Assembly (NCBI GenBank): GCA_020831885.1
Contig: JAFIFU010000039.1
Coordinates: forward strand, 1 to 33,956
Length of the DNA stretch: 33,956 nt
Direction: 5' to 3'
Origin: Ectothiorhodospiraceae bacterium
GTDB taxonomy: Bacteria > Pseudomonadota > Gammaproteobacteria > Nitrococcales > Aquisalimonadaceae
Shown: positions 7,271 to 16,666 of the stretch, in pieces
Position numbering within the stretch: position 1 is the first letter of the stretch
Layout: every line of letters begins with the position of its first letter
Position numbers and translations under genes: made by a program
Notes under the pieces: model-generated
The model's input: only the letters and a program-made list of their open reading frames with translations
Told to the model about the DNA's origin: nothing
The model's database searches: none

Positions 7271-8043
7271 CTACCCAGGTGATTGAGCGCATGGCGGTGG
7301 AGGTGGATGGGGACGGCGCCGCCGTGATCATGCTGCATGGCCTCGGCGGCACGTCCAACACCTTCACGCCGCAGATGCCGGTGTTACGTTCCGGCTATCG
7401 CGTCATCCGTCCCGACCTGCCCGGTTCCGGTCGCAGCCGGCGCCAGGAAGGTTTGAGTATCAACGCCATGGTGCAGTCCGTGCTGGCCATGTGCGGTGTG
7501 CTGGGCATCGACAAGGCGCACCTGGTGGGCCATTCCATGGGCACCATTGTCTGCCAGCACCTGGCCGTGGAGCGGCCGTCGCTGGTGAAGAGCCTGACGC
7601 TGTTCGGCGCCCTGCTGGAGCCCCCGGAACAGGCCCGCTCCGGCCTGCGGGACCGGGCCGCCAAGGCGCGGGAGGACGGTATGGCGGACATCGCCGATGC
7701 CATCGTGCAGGCGGCCACCTCGGCGGACACCAAAGAACGCAACCCCCTGGCCGTGGCCATGGTGCGCGAATCATTGATGCGCCAGCCGCCGGAGGGCTAT
7801 GCGGACAACTGCGAGGCACTGTCCGAGGCCAGGGCCGCGGACATCAGCCGCATCGGCTGCCCGGTGCTGCTGGTCACCGGCGAGGAAGACGGCGTCGGGC
7901 CACCCTCTGTGTCCCGGACGCTGGCCGAGAAACTGGAAAACGGGCGGTCCGTGGTGCTGCCACGCTGCGGCCACTGGACCACCTTCGAACGGGTGGAGGA
8001 AGTCAATCGCGAACTGCGCTCGTTCCTGGCCGGCGTCCGCTAG
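7267..8043 (+). CDS. Alpha/beta hydrolase, enol-lactonase/esterase-like
   Basis: This 258-residue cytoplasmic serine hydrolase resembles 3-oxoadipate enol-lactonases and related C-C or ester hydrolases. HGLGG (residues 24-28) forms the oxyanion hole, GHSMG holds the nucleophile Ser90, Asp208 lies in TGEEDGV, and the base is His236 in CGHWTTFE. The length is usual for the family. AGGAGG precedes the ATG, which overlaps the FAH gene's stop as ATGA, implying co-translation. It may open a lactone or ester ring before the FAH-family step, but pcaD-type substrate specificity cannot be claimed because no protocatechuate or catechol genes are nearby. Confidence 0.9.
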   Translation: MTTQVIERMAVEVDGDGAAVIMLHGLGGTSNTFTPQMPVLRSGYRVIRPDLPGSGRSRRQEGLSINAMVQSVLAMCGVLGIDKAHLVGHSMGTIVCQHLAVERPSLVKSLTLFGALLEPPEQARSGLRDRAAKAREDGMADIADAIVQAATSADTKERNPLAVAMVRESLMRQPPEGYADNCEALSEARAADISRIGCPVLLVTGEEDGVGPPSVSRTLAEKLENGRSVVLPRCGHWTTFERVEEVNRELRSFLAGVR

Positions 8044-8116
8044 ACGCGTGACGCCGCACTAAACCGCATAAGAAGATCAGGCCGCACGAACGGCCAACAG
8101 CGGATCGGAGGAGACC

Positions 8117-9400
8117 ATGGGTAACTACCTGTTCACCAATGTGCGCATCCTGGATGGCACAGGCGAGCAGCCCTACACCGGCGAAGTGCTGGTGCAGGGC
8201 AATCGCATCAAGCACGTGAGCCGCGGCTCACGGTCCGCTCCCAATGGGGCGGCAACCACCATCGACGGCTCCGGCGCCACGCTGATGCCGGGCATGACCG
8301 AAGCCCACACCCATCTGTCCTGGAACGACCAGCCCAGCCTGGAAGCCATCCAGTTCATGCCCCCGGAGGAGCATACGCTGTTCACCGCGGACATGGCCAA
8401 GCGCTATATCGACATGGGCTGGACGTCCTGCATGGGGGCGGCCTCGGCCAAGCCGCGGCTGGACGTGGTGATCCGCAACGCCATCAACTCCGGCCAGATC
8501 CCGGGGCCGCGTTACAGTGCGGCCAGCCAGGAAATCACCACCACCGGCGGGCTGGGCGACACCTCGCCGCCCCACCTGGATTATCCGGACATGTCCTTCG
8601 GCTGCATCGTCTCCGGCGTAGAGGAGATGCGCAAGGCGGTGCGCATGTTCATCAAGTACGGCTGCGACACCATCAAGCTGAACCTCTCCGGCGAGGAGAT
8701 CGCCGGCGTGCCGGCGGAAGAGACGCCCATGACCGACGAAGAGGTGGCCGTGGCGGTCTCTGAAGCCAAGCGCCGGGGGCTGCGGGTGGCGGCCCACGCG
8801 CGTTCCAACGAATCCATCAAGATGTGCGTGCGCCACGGCATCGAGATCATCTACCACGCCTCCTATGCCGACGAGGAAACGCTGGATATTCTCGAGGCCA
8901 ACAAGGACAAGCACTTCGTCGCGCCGGGCCTGGCCTGGCTGATCAAGACCTCCACCGAAGCCGCGGACTACGGCGTGGCGCCGGATTCCCGACTGGGCCT
9001 GCAATACGCCCGCGAGGCGGAACTGGCCACCGAGTGCATGCGCAAGATGCACCGGCGCGGCATCCGTGTGCTGCCGGGGGGCGACTACGGTTTCGCCTGG
9101 ATCCCCCACGGCACCAACGCCAAGGATCTGGAGTACTTCGTGGACCGGGTGGGCATGTCGCCCATGGAGGCGATTGTCTCCGCCACCAAGTACGGCGGCC
9201 AGATCATGAACCGGCCCAATGAACTGGGACTGCTCAAGGAAGGCTACCTGGCCGATCTGATCCTGGTGGACGGCGACCCGCTTTCCAACATCCGCGTGCT
9301 GCAGGACCGGAAACGCATCCTGGCTGTGATGAAGGACGGATCCTTCCATCGCGCCCCGGAGGGAACGGCACACAGGCAGCCCATGCGCTGGACCGGCTAG
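8117..9400 (+). CDS. Metal-dependent amidohydrolase family protein
   Basis: This 427-residue enzyme belongs to the amidohydrolase superfamily (imidazolonepropionase/prolidase-like COG1228 group), which hydrolyses amide or cyclic amide bonds in a TIM barrel with one or two metals. His64 and His66 in the EAHTHL motif, Lys187 in TIKLNLSG (candidate carboxylated lysine), His227 in VAAHARS, His247 in IIYHASY and Asp323 in LPGGDYGF match the expected metal-ligand series. A small beta-sandwich is formed by the N-terminal 55 residues and the C-terminal LGLLKEGYLADLILVDGDPL. GGAGGAG lies just before the ATG. It sits between the hydrolases and the importer genes, so it likely acts on the imported substrate. 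Confidence 0.92.
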   Translation: MGNYLFTNVRILDGTGEQPYTGEVLVQGNRIKHVSRGSRSAPNGAATTIDGSGATLMPGMTEAHTHLSWNDQPSLEAIQFMPPEEHTLFTADMAKRYIDMGWTSCMGAASAKPRLDVVIRNAINSGQIPGPRYSAASQEITTTGGLGDTSPPHLDYPDMSFGCIVSGVEEMRKAVRMFIKYGCDTIKLNLSGEEIAGVPAEETPMTDEEVAVAVSEAKRRGLRVAAHARSNESIKMCVRHGIEIIYHASYADEETLDILEANKDKHFVAPGLAWLIKTSTEAADYGVAPDSRLGLQYAREAELATECMRKMHRRGIRVLPGGDYGFAWIPHGTNAKDLEYFVDRVGMSPMEAIVSATKYGGQIMNRPNELGLLKEGYLADLILVDGDPLSNIRVLQDRKRILAVMKDGSFHRAPEGTAHRQPMRWTG

Positions 9401-9474
9401 CCCGCCGGCCTGGCAATAACAAGGGTGGCGCGGCGCCCAAGCGTCGCAGCCGCCGGCATTCGCGAGGGTGATTG

Positions 9475-10344
9475 ATGACGCTCTTCGTTCTGACGGTCCT
9501 GAACGGGCTGACCCTGGCCGGTCTGTATTTCCTGGTGGCCAGCGGGTTTTCCCTGGTGTTCGGGCTGATGCGCAACATCAACCTGGCGCACGGCTCGCTG
9601 TACCTGCTGGGCGGCTACATCGGCTATTCCACGTTCCGCACCACCGGCTCCTGGGAACTGGGCGTGGCGGTGGGCGCCCTCAGCATGGCCGTCGCCGGGG
9701 CGGTCCTGCAGTACTGCATCTTCCGGTTCATGGAGGGCCAGGCGCTGCGCCAGACGCTGGTGACCATCGCCATCTCCATCATCGCGGCCGATCTCATGCT
9801 CTGGTACTGGGGCGCCACCGCCTACCAGTTCACCACACCGGACTGGGTCCGCGGCGCCACCCCGATCCCGTTCCTGCAGCTTGCCTATCCCACCTACCGC
9901 CTGTTCGTGCTGCTCAGCGCCGTGGTGGTGGGCATTGCCCTGTGGCTGTTCCTGAACAAGACCCGCATCGGGATAATGATCCGCGCCGGCGTGGACGACA
10001 AGGACATGCTCGATGCCTCCGGCGTCAACGTGCAGGTGCTGTTCTGCGTCACCTTCGCCGTCGGCGCGGCGCTGGCGGGCCTGGCCGGGGTGCTGGGTGG
10101 CAGCTATCTGTCGCTGGCGCCGGGGGAGGACATGCGCTTCCTGCTGGCCTCGCTGATCGTGGTGATTGTCGGCGGCATGGGCAGCATCGTGGGCGCGGCC
10201 GTCGGCGCCGTGCTGATAGGGCTGACAGAGCAGTTCGGGCTCGCCTACGCCCCGTCCTACGCCCCGGTATACACGTTCCTGATTCTGGTCTTCGTCCTTG
10301 CCTTCCGGCCCCAGGGGATTATGGGCCGGCCGGTGGAAACCTGA
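9475..10344 (+). CDS. livH: Branched-chain amino acid-type ABC transporter permease (LivH)
   Basis: This 289-residue inner-membrane permease of the HAAT (LIV) ABC family has about eight hydrophobic segments. It begins with LNGLTLAGLYFLVASGFSLV and the hallmark GLMRNINLAHGSLYLLGGY. The cytoplasmic EAA-like loop appears around MIRAGVDDKDMLDASGVN. The ATG at 9475 follows GAGGGTG; a TTG one codon earlier is an alternative. LivM starts nine bases after its stop. LIV-type systems import many substrates besides leucine, including amides, urea and aromatic acids, and the flanking hydrolases argue against a simple amino acid importer. Confidence 0.93.
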   Translation: MTLFVLTVLNGLTLAGLYFLVASGFSLVFGLMRNINLAHGSLYLLGGYIGYSTFRTTGSWELGVAVGALSMAVAGAVLQYCIFRFMEGQALRQTLVTIAISIIAADLMLWYWGATAYQFTTPDWVRGATPIPFLQLAYPTYRLFVLLSAVVVGIALWLFLNKTRIGIMIRAGVDDKDMLDASGVNVQVLFCVTFAVGAALAGLAGVLGGSYLSLAPGEDMRFLLASLIVVIVGGMGSIVGAAVGAVLIGLTEQFGLAYAPSYAPVYTFLILVFVLAFRPQGIMGRPVET

Positions 10345-10353
10345 GGGTAGAGC

Positions 10354-11391
10354 ATGGCTTCGGTCATCGAAGAAACACCAAGGGAAAGCGATGGCGTGCT
10401 GGCGCGTCTGGTTCGCCCGGTGCGCTGGTACCACCTGGTGATCGCGCTGGTACTGCTGGTTTTCCCGTTCGTGTCCACCGGTTTCTGGACGGTGCAGATC
10501 GCGGCGCAGACCTTCATCCTCGGCACCATCGCGCTGTCGCTGATGCTGCTGGCGGGCTACGGCGGCATGGTGTCGCTTTCACAGCTCACCATTGCCGGGC
10601 TGGCCGGTTACATGGTGGCCGTGTTCGGTGGCGCCTCCGGCGGACTGGGCATGTTCTGGCCGCCCATCGTCGCCATTCCGCTGGCCATTCTCATCGCCAC
10701 CGCGTTCGCCACGCTGGTCGGTGCGCTGTCGGTGCGCACCGAGGGCATCTACACCATCATGATCACCCTCGCGGTGGGCATGGCGTTCTACTTCTTCGTG
10801 CTCCAGAACCGGGAGATCTTCAATGCCTTCAACGGCTTTGCGGGCCTGCGCCCGCCTCCCGTGCTGGGCATCAACTGGCGGCAGCCGGAGTACTTCTACT
10901 TTCTCTCTCTGACTGTCGCGGCATTCGGGTACTTCCTGGTGCTGTACCTGTCCCGCGCACCCTTCGGCCTGGCGCTGCAGGCGGTGCGGGACAACCCGCG
11001 GCGCATGCGCGCCCTGGGCTTCAACATCCAGGCGCACCGCATTGCCGCCCATGCGCTGGCCGGCTTCATCGCCGCCCTGGGCGGGGTGCTGATGGTGTGG
11101 CTGAACACGCAGATATCGCCCGGATCGGTGGGGCTTGGGCCGCTGATCTCGATACTCATCATCGCCATTCTGGGCGGCATTCTGCACCCGATCGGGCCTT
11201 TTATCGGGGCACTGATTTTCGTGCTGCTGGACAACTTTGCCATGCAACTCATCGGCGGGGACCGCTTCAACACGGTGATCGGACTGATGTTCCTGTTGAT
11301 TGTGCTGTTCTCACCCGATGGCGTGCTTGGCCTGTGGAAGATGGCCCGGGAACGGCTGAAAGCGAGCAAAAAACCATCCGCCGACTGGTAG
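10354..11391 (+). CDS. livM: Branched-chain amino acid-type ABC transporter permease (LivM)
   Basis: This 345-residue partner permease has hydrophobic segments from about residue 24 onward. The typical LivM sequence GYGGMVSLSQLTIAGLAGYMVA is present near residues 69-90, with the coupling loop VRDNPRRMRALGFNIQ near 210-226 and a C-terminal LFSPDGVLGLWK. It forms the heterodimeric channel with LivH. The start is the ATG at 10354 with AGGGTAGAG upstream, and the binding-protein gene follows 29 bases after the stop. Confidence 0.93.
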   Translation: MASVIEETPRESDGVLARLVRPVRWYHLVIALVLLVFPFVSTGFWTVQIAAQTFILGTIALSLMLLAGYGGMVSLSQLTIAGLAGYMVAVFGGASGGLGMFWPPIVAIPLAILIATAFATLVGALSVRTEGIYTIMITLAVGMAFYFFVLQNREIFNAFNGFAGLRPPPVLGINWRQPEYFYFLSLTVAAFGYFLVLYLSRAPFGLALQAVRDNPRRMRALGFNIQAHRIAAHALAGFIAALGGVLMVWLNTQISPGSVGLGPLISILIIAILGGILHPIGPFIGALIFVLLDNFAMQLIGGDRFNTVIGLMFLLIVLFSPDGVLGLWKMARERLKASKKPSADW

Positions 11392-11420
11392 GCGGAGCCA
11401 TGAGTGGAGGAGGAGACATC

Positions 11421-12677
11421 ATGAAACGTCTATTCACCAAGGTTGCGACGGCGGGCGCTCTTGCCCTGGCCGTCGGCGTAGGGCCCGCGCAGGCGGACGA
11501 GCCCATCCGGATCGGTGTTCTGGCCACCCTGGAGGGTGTGTTCGCCGGCCCGGGGCAGGACGGCGTGCGCGGATTCGAGATGGCCATCGACGAGTTCGGC
11601 GGCCAGGTGGCGGGCCGGGACATCCGGGTCTACCGGGCCTCCTCGGACGCCTCCCCGGACAGCGCCCTGCGCGCGGCCCGCCGGCTGGTGGAGAGCGACA
11701 ATGTCGACATCCTGATCGGGCCCCTGTCCGGTGCCGAAGGCATTGCCGTGAAGAACTACGCCCATGAACAGCCCCAGGTCACGTTCCTGAACGGCAGTTC
11801 GGCGGCGCAGCAGACCACGCTGGAGAACCCGGCGGAAAACTTCTATCGCTTCTCCACAGAGGGCGTGCAGTGGCAGGCCGGGCTCGGAACCTACGTGATC
11901 GAGGAGAAGGGGTATGAGCGGGTGGCCATTCTGGCCGAGGACTATGCCTTTCCCTACGCGCAGATCAAGGGCTTCATGACCGAATTCTGCGCCGCGGGCG
12001 GCACGGTGGCAGAGAAGATGTTCGTGCCGCTGGAGACCCGGGACTACTCCTCGGTGATCGCCCGCATGCCGCGGGACATCGATGCCATCTACGTGGTCAT
12101 GGGCGGCTCCGACATCCTCAACTTCCTGGAGCAATACCAGCAGATGGGCGGCCAGGCGCCGCTGATCGGGGGCTCCATCTCCGTGGACCAGACCATCCTC
12201 TCCGCGGAGGGGCCAACCCGGGACTACCTGATCGGCACGCCCACGTCCGGCCCCATCGCCGATGACTGGGAGGACGAGAGATGGAGAGCGTTCCAGGACC
12301 GCTACCGGGAGATGTTCCCCGACGGGCTGCCGTCCCCGGGGCTGTTCGCCCACGCCTATTACGTCAACACGCTGGCGGCGCTCACCGCGCTGGAGGAGGT
12401 CGGCGGCGACCTGAGCGACGGCCACGCCGCGTTCCGGGAAGCGCTGAATAACCTGGAGCTGGAGACGCCCACCGGCGTGATCTCGGTGGACCACAACCGC
12501 CAGGCGGTCGCGGACATCTTCATCACCGAGGTGGCCAGCGACGGCGAGGGCGGACTGTACAACCGGGTGGTGGGCATCCGCGAGGGTGTGAACCAGACGC
12601 TGGGCTTCCCGGAGGAGGAGTTCCTGGCCAACGGCTTCGCCGAGCGGGACAACCCGCCGGTGGAAGACTGCCAGTAA
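11421..12677 (+). CDS. Periplasmic substrate-binding protein of the LIV-type transporter
   Basis: This 418-residue type I periplasmic binding protein (Peripla_BP_6 family) should capture the substrate for the LivHM channel. A Sec signal peptide is clear: MKRLFTK, a hydrophobic core ALALAVGVG, and a cleavage site after AQA near residue 23. The mature part begins DEPIRIGVLATLEGVFAGPGQDGVRG, and IGPLSGAEGIAVKNYA and the segment YAHAYY-like region near residue 310 mark the two lobes. The GGAGGAGGAG ribosome binding site lies just before the ATG. The gene sits between livM and livG, not outside the permease block. Ligand identity cannot be read from the sequence. Confidence 0.93.
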   Translation: MKRLFTKVATAGALALAVGVGPAQADEPIRIGVLATLEGVFAGPGQDGVRGFEMAIDEFGGQVAGRDIRVYRASSDASPDSALRAARRLVESDNVDILIGPLSGAEGIAVKNYAHEQPQVTFLNGSSAAQQTTLENPAENFYRFSTEGVQWQAGLGTYVIEEKGYERVAILAEDYAFPYAQIKGFMTEFCAAGGTVAEKMFVPLETRDYSSVIARMPRDIDAIYVVMGGSDILNFLEQYQQMGGQAPLIGGSISVDQTILSAEGPTRDYLIGTPTSGPIADDWEDERWRAFQDRYREMFPDGLPSPGLFAHAYYVNTLAALTALEEVGGDLSDGHAAFREALNNLELETPTGVISVDHNRQAVADIFITEVASDGEGGLYNRVVGIREGVNQTLGFPEEEFLANGFAERDNPPVEDCQ

Positions 12678-12711
12678 TCTGACGTCCCGCAACACGGAAA
12701 CCGGCAATCGC

Positions 12712-13494
12712 ATGGTGACAGCAACTTCCGCAAAGGCCATGTCGGCCGCGGTTCATGCCCTGGAGCTCCAGGGCGTGAGCCGCTCCTTCGGCGCCCTCAA
12801 GGCCCTGATGGACATCAACATGAAAGTGGGCCCGGGGGAACGGCGGGCGGTGCTCGGCGCCAACGGCGCCGGCAAGACCACGCTGTTCAACGCCATTACC
12901 GGAGACTTCCCGCCAACGGCGGGACGCATCCGGTACTTCGGTGAGGACATCACCGGTTTGCCGGCACACGAACGCATCCGCCGCGGGCTGCGGCGGACCT
13001 ACCAGAGTTCCCAGCTTTTTCACGGACTGACGGTGCTGGAGAACCTCTTCCTGGCGGTGCGCGGGGTCTCCCGCGCCCGCTTCTCGTTCCGGCGGCCGGG
13101 GCGCAACGACCCCGCCATGGAGGCCGCCGAGGAGATGATGGACACAGTGAGGATGAGCCATCTGGCCCACACCAGCGTTTCCGAGCTGGCCCATGGCCAG
13201 CAGCGCCAGTTGGAGATCGGCATGGCCCTGGCCGGGGCGCCGCGGTTCATCCTGTTCGACGAACCGGCGGCCGGCCTGTCCTCGGCGGAACGCACGGAAC
13301 TGGTGGCCATGCTCCGAAACCTGCCGGAGCACATCGGCTACATCATTATCGAGCACGATCTGGATGTGGCCCTGCGGGTGGTGAGCTATTGCACCATCAT
13401 GCACAACGGCGCCATCTTCAAGGAGGGCCGCCCGGACGAGATCGAACAGGATCCGGAGGTGCAACGCATTTACCTGGGGAGCGGCCATGGCTGA
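12712..13494 (+). CDS. livG: LIV-type ABC transporter ATP-binding protein (LivG)
   Basis: This 260-residue ATPase carries Walker A GANGAGKT (residues 49-56), the LivG-type signature [12 protein letters not shown] (159-170), Walker B FILFDEP (about 179-185), and a switch His in IIIEHDLD. The region after the Q-loop, [19 protein letters not shown], is typical of LivG rather than LivF. The start is uncertain: the ATG at 12712 lacks a clear ribosome binding site, and ATGs at 12739 (after AAAGG) are equally plausible, since homology begins at [12 protein letters not shown]. It overlaps the LivF fusion by eight bases. Confidence 0.93.
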   Translation: MVTATSAKAMSAAVHALELQGVSRSFGALKALMDINMKVGPGERRAVLGANGAGKTTLFNAITGDFPPTAGRIRYFGEDITGLPAHERIRRGLRRTYQSSQLFHGLTVLENLFLAVRGVSRARFSFRRPGRNDPAMEAAEEMMDTVRMSHLAHTSVSELAHGQQRQLEIGMALAGAPRFILFDEPAAGLSSAERTELVAMLRNLPEHIGYIIIEHDLDVALRVVSYCTIMHNGAIFKEGRPDEIEQDPEVQRIYLGSGHG

Positions 13495-15748
13495 CCACGA
13501 CACACGGCCCGGCGCCGCCCCGGTGCTCACGGTCCACGATCTGCACGTGTACTACGGCCACGCCCACGTACTGCAGGGCGTGGAGCTGAGCCTGCCTCAG
13601 GGGATTCTCGGCGTGGTGGGCCGCAACGGCATGGGCAAGACCACGCTGTGCAACACCGTCATGGGACTCACCGCCGCCCGCCGCGGCAGCATCCGCTTCC
13701 GCGGACGGGAACTGCTGGGGCTCCGACCCAACCAGGTGGTGTCCCGTGGCGTGGGCTATGTGCCACAGGGGCGCCGTGTCTGGCCCTCGTTGACCGTGGA
13801 CGAACACCTGCGGCTGGCAGAGCGTGCCGGCCGACGCGGGCAGTGGAACCGCGATCGCATCTACGAAACCTTCCCCCGCCTGGCCGAACGGCGCCGCAAC
13901 GGCGGCGCCCAGCTCTCCGGCGGCGAGCAGCAGATGCTGGCCATCGGTCGCGCGCTGCTGGCCAACCCGGATCTGCTGGTCATGGACGAGCCCACCGAGG
14001 GGCTGGCGCCGGTGATCGTGCAGCAGCTCTCGGACCTGCTGGTGCAGCTCCGGGAGGAAGGCGAGATATCCGTGCTGCTCATCGAGCAGAACCTGGGCGT
14101 GGCACTGCGTACCGCCGAACGGATCGCCATCATGGTGAACGGCCGGATCGCCCGGGAGATGAGCGCATCGGAACTCGCTGCCGATACCGGGCTGCAGCAG
14201 CAACTCCTGGGTGTGGGTCGGCAGGACGACACTCTGGAACCGGAGCCCGACACCGGGGAAGCCCACCAGCCGGAATCCCAGGAGGCGGTCGTTTTCCGCG
14301 TCCGCCGCCATTCCGAGGACGGTGGCGAAGACCGCCCGGCGCCCGCCTACGTGGCCTCTGGCGCGCCTACACGCTGGTCCTCGGGCGATGCAGCCCCCAG
14401 CGGCCAACGTCCGGGAGCGGCCACCACGGAAGAAAGGCCCGCCGCTGCCGAGACCACCTCCGCGGCGAGCACCGAGCGGCATGCGGTTCCCGTGGTCTCC
14501 ATCGCCGAGATGACCGGCCGCAACGCCTACGTGGTGGGCACATTCGACACCAAGGGCCAGGAGCTTCGGTTCATCGAGAGCAAGCTCAAGCGCATGGGCC
14601 TGCACACGGTGACAGTGGATCTCAGCACCAGTGAGCGGCCTTCCTCGGCGGACGTCAGCCCCCGCGAGGTGGCCCACTATCACCCCCGGGGCAGCCATGC
14701 CGTATTCACCAGGGACCGCGGCAGCGCCGTCAGCGCCATGGCGGAAGCCTTCGAACATTACCTGGCCAGCCGGCGGGACGTGGGCGGTGTGATCTCCGCC
14801 GGCGGCTCCGGCGGCACCGCGCTGACCACCCCGGCCATGCAGCGCCTGCCGGTGGGTATCCCGAAAATGATGGTGTCCACCGTGGCCTCCGGCGACGTGC
14901 AGCGTTACGTGGGGGCCACGGACATCAGCATGATGTACTCGGTGACCGACGTCCAGGGCATCAACCGCATCTCCGAACAGGTGCTGGCCAATGCCGCCCA
15001 TGCCTTGGGCGGCATGATCGCCCACGCCTCCCGCCAGGTGGCGAGCGCCAGCAAACCGGCGGTGGGGCTGACCATGTTCGGCGTGACCACGCCGTGCGTG
15101 CAGGCCGTCGCCCGCGCCCTGGCGGACCGCTACGACTGCCTCACCTTCCACGCCACCGGCACCGGCGGCCAGTCCATGGAGAAGCTGGCAGAGTCCGGGA
15201 TGCTCACCGGCGTGATCGACATCAGCACCACCGAGATCGCCGACCTCATCGTCGGCGGCGTGTTCAGCGCCGGCGAGGACCGTCTCGGCGCCTTCATCCG
15301 CAACCGCATCCCCTACGTGGGCTCCTGCGGCGCGCTGGACATGGTGAACTTCCGCGCCATGGACACGGTGCCCGAGCGCTTCCGGGGGCGGAACCTGTAC
15401 AAGCACAACCCGCAGGTCACCCTGATGCGGACCACGGTGGAGGAGAACACCGCCATGGGCCGCTGGATCGGGGAAAAGCTCAACCGCATGCAGGGGCCGG
15501 TGCGCTTCCTGATCCCGGAAGGCGGGGTGTCGCTGCTGGACTCGCCCGGCAATGCCTTCTGGGACCCGGAGGCGGACCGGGCGCTGTTCACGGCCATCGA
15601 GCAGAGCTTCCGGCAAGGCGGCGACCGGCGCCTGATCCGTCTTCCACACAACATCAACGATCCCGCGTTCGCCCACGCCCTGGTGGAGCACTTCCAGGCA
15701 CTGGTGAACAACAAACCTGCGGAGGGCAGCCGCTATGCCACGATTTGA
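13487..15748 (+). CDS. Fusion protein: LivF ATPase joined to UPF0261 (Tm-1 N-terminal-like) domain
   Basis: This 753-residue protein has two parts. Residues about 12-243 are a complete LivF ATPase: Walker A GRNGMGKT (45-52), Q-loop YVPQGRR, signature LSGGEQQ (143-149), Walker B LLVMDEP (163-169) and the LivF-type switch IEQN. Residues about 244-345 are a Pro/Ala/Glu/Thr-rich, probably disordered linker. Residues about 346-745 are a full UPF0261 domain, starting [14 protein letters not shown], with [30 protein letters not shown] and [14 protein letters not shown]0261 is the ATP-binding N-terminal half of tomato Tm-1; its bacterial function is not established. No frameshift or internal stop is seen, so this is one reading frame. 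The next gene overlaps it by 14 bases and encodes the other Tm-1 half. Confidence 0.93.
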   Translation: MADHDTRPGAAPVLTVHDLHVYYGHAHVLQGVELSLPQGILGVVGRNGMGKTTLCNTVMGLTAARRGSIRFRGRELLGLRPNQVVSRGVGYVPQGRRVWPSLTVDEHLRLAERAGRRGQWNRDRIYETFPRLAERRRNGGAQLSGGEQQMLAIGRALLANPDLLVMDEPTEGLAPVIVQQLSDLLVQLREEGEISVLLIEQNLGVALRTAERIAIMVNGRIAREMSASELAADTGLQQQLLGVGRQDDTLEPEPDTGEAHQPESQEAVVFRVRRHSEDGGEDRPAPAYVASGAPTRWSSGDAAPSGQRPGAATTEERPAAAETTSAASTERHAVPVVSIAEMTGRNAYVVGTFDTKGQELRFIESKLKRMGLHTVTVDLSTSERPSSADVSPREVAHYHPRGSHAVFTRDRGSAVSAMAEAFEHYLASRRDVGGVISAGGSGGTALTTPAMQRLPVGIPKMMVSTVASGDVQRYVGATDISMMYSVTDVQGINRISEQVLANAAHALGGMIAHASRQVASASKPAVGLTMFGVTTPCVQAVARALADRYDCLTFHATGTGGQSMEKLAESGMLTGVIDISTTEIADLIVGGVFSAGEDRLGAFIRNRIPYVGSCGALDMVNFRAMDTVPERFRGRNLYKHNPQVTLMRTTVEENTAMGRWIGEKLNRMQGPVRFLIPEGGVSLLDSPGNAFWDPEADRALFTAIEQSFRQGGDRRLIRLPHNINDPAFAHALVEHFQALVNNKPAEGSRYATI

Positions 15749-16571
15749 GCGCAAGGCACTTCTGGACAAGTTTCGCGGCATGGTGGCCCGGGGCGAACCC
15801 ATCATCGGCGGCGGTGCCGGCACCGGGCTTTCCGCCAAATGCGAGGAGGCCGGCGGCATCGACCTGATCGTGATCTACAACTCCGGCCGCTATCGCATGG
15901 CCGGCCGAGGATCCCTGGCCGGGCTGATGGCCTACGGCAACGCCAACGAGATTGTCGTGGAAATGGCCTCGGAGGTGCTGCCGGTGGTGAAGCACACACC
16001 GGTGCTGGCCGGCGTCAACGGCACCGACCCGTTCATGATCCCGGATCACTTCCTGCGCGAGTTGAAAGCCCTGGGCTTCGCCGGGGTGCAGAACTTCCCC
16101 ACGGTCGGCCTCATCGACGGCGTCTTCCGGGCCAACCTGGAGGAGACCGGCATGAGCTACGCCCAGGAGGTGGACATAATCCGCCAGGCGCGGGCGCTGG
16201 ATCTGCTCACCACCCCCTATGTGTTCAGCGAGGACGATGCCCGTGCCATGGCCGAGGCCGGCGCGGACATCATCGTCTGCCACCTGGGACTGACCACCGG
16301 CGGCGCCATCGGCGCGGAGACGGCGCTGGGCCTGGACGACTGCGTGCCGCTGATCGACGCCTGGGCCAAGGCGGCCATGGCGGTGAACCCGGAGGTGATC
16401 GTCCTCTGCCACGGCGGCCCCATTGCCATGCCGGAGGACGCCAATTACATCCTGTCGCGCTGCAGGGACTGCCACGGCTTCTACGGGGCATCCAGCATGG
16501 AGCGGCTGCCCACTGAACAGGCGCTCATCCGGCAGACGCGGCAGTTCAAGGAAATTCGACGGAACGGCTGA
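15735..16571 (+). CDS. TIM-barrel 'phosphoenolpyruvate hydrolase-like' protein (Tm-1 C-terminal-like)
   Basis: This 278-residue protein belongs to the PEP_hydrolase-type family (PF09370), a TIM barrel related to PEP mutase/isocitrate lyase folds. Recognisable parts are [20 protein letters not shown] at residues 22-41, [32 protein letters not shown] and [14 protein letters not shown]. No enzymatic activity is firmly established for the family despite the name. In plants and fungi this domain is the C-terminal half of Tm-1-like proteins, fused to UPF0261. Here it is a separate gene overlapping the upstream LivF-UPF0261 gene by 14 bases, with GGAGG a little upstream, which ensures joint synthesis. 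A physical complex with UPF0261 is inferred. Confidence 0.9.
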   Translation: MPRFERKALLDKFRGMVARGEPIIGGGAGTGLSAKCEEAGGIDLIVIYNSGRYRMAGRGSLAGLMAYGNANEIVVEMASEVLPVVKHTPVLAGVNGTDPFMIPDHFLRELKALGFAGVQNFPTVGLIDGVFRANLEETGMSYAQEVDIIRQARALDLLTTPYVFSEDDARAMAEAGADIIVCHLGLTTGGAIGAETALGLDDCVPLIDAWAKAAMAVNPEVIVLCHGGPIAMPEDANYILSRCRDCHGFYGASSMERLPTEQALIRQTRQFKEIRRNG

Positions 16572-16592
16572 CCGCCTCGCGGTGAGTCCACC

Positions 16593-16611
16593 GCCGGCGC
16601 ACCACGCCGGC
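16593..16611 (+). terminator. GC-rich hairpin between the PEP hydrolase-like gene and flotillin
   Basis: GCCGGCG, a five-base loop CACCA and CGCCGGC form a perfect seven-base-pair stem 22 bases after the PEP hydrolase-like stop codon. There is no T run, so it is not a canonical intrinsic terminator. It could attenuate transcription or protect the 3' end of the upstream message. Confidence 0.35.
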
Positions 16612-16666
16612 ACACCGTCACCGGATCAACAATGACAGCGGGGTTGGCCCGCACACGGAGGAGAGT

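Noticed and set aside
7267-8043. Calling the alpha/beta hydrolase pcaD (3-oxoadipate enol-lactonase)
   Set aside because: The fold and triad agree, but no protocatechuate or catechol pathway genes are near, so a specific symbol would be unsupported.
9468-11420. A very long open frame upstream of the binding-protein gene, covering LivH and LivM in another frame
   Set aside because: LivH and LivM have clear family motifs in their own frames; the overlapping frame is rich in Arg, Gly and His, lacks homology, and exists because GC-rich coding DNA has few stops. The binding protein starts at 11421 with its own signal peptide and ribosome binding site.
13487-15748. The possibility that the LivF-UPF0261 fusion is an artefact of joined genes
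   Set aside because: The frame is continuous through a low-complexity linker with no stop, and there is no ribosome binding site and start for a separate UPF0261 gene visible at the domain boundary; the possibility of a sequencing indel remains only as a check.
13418-15859. An 813-codon minus-strand open frame opposite the LivF-UPF0261 fusion
   Set aside because: Composition is the His/Gly/Ala/Arg-rich pattern of an antisense shadow; the plus-strand frame has complete known domains.
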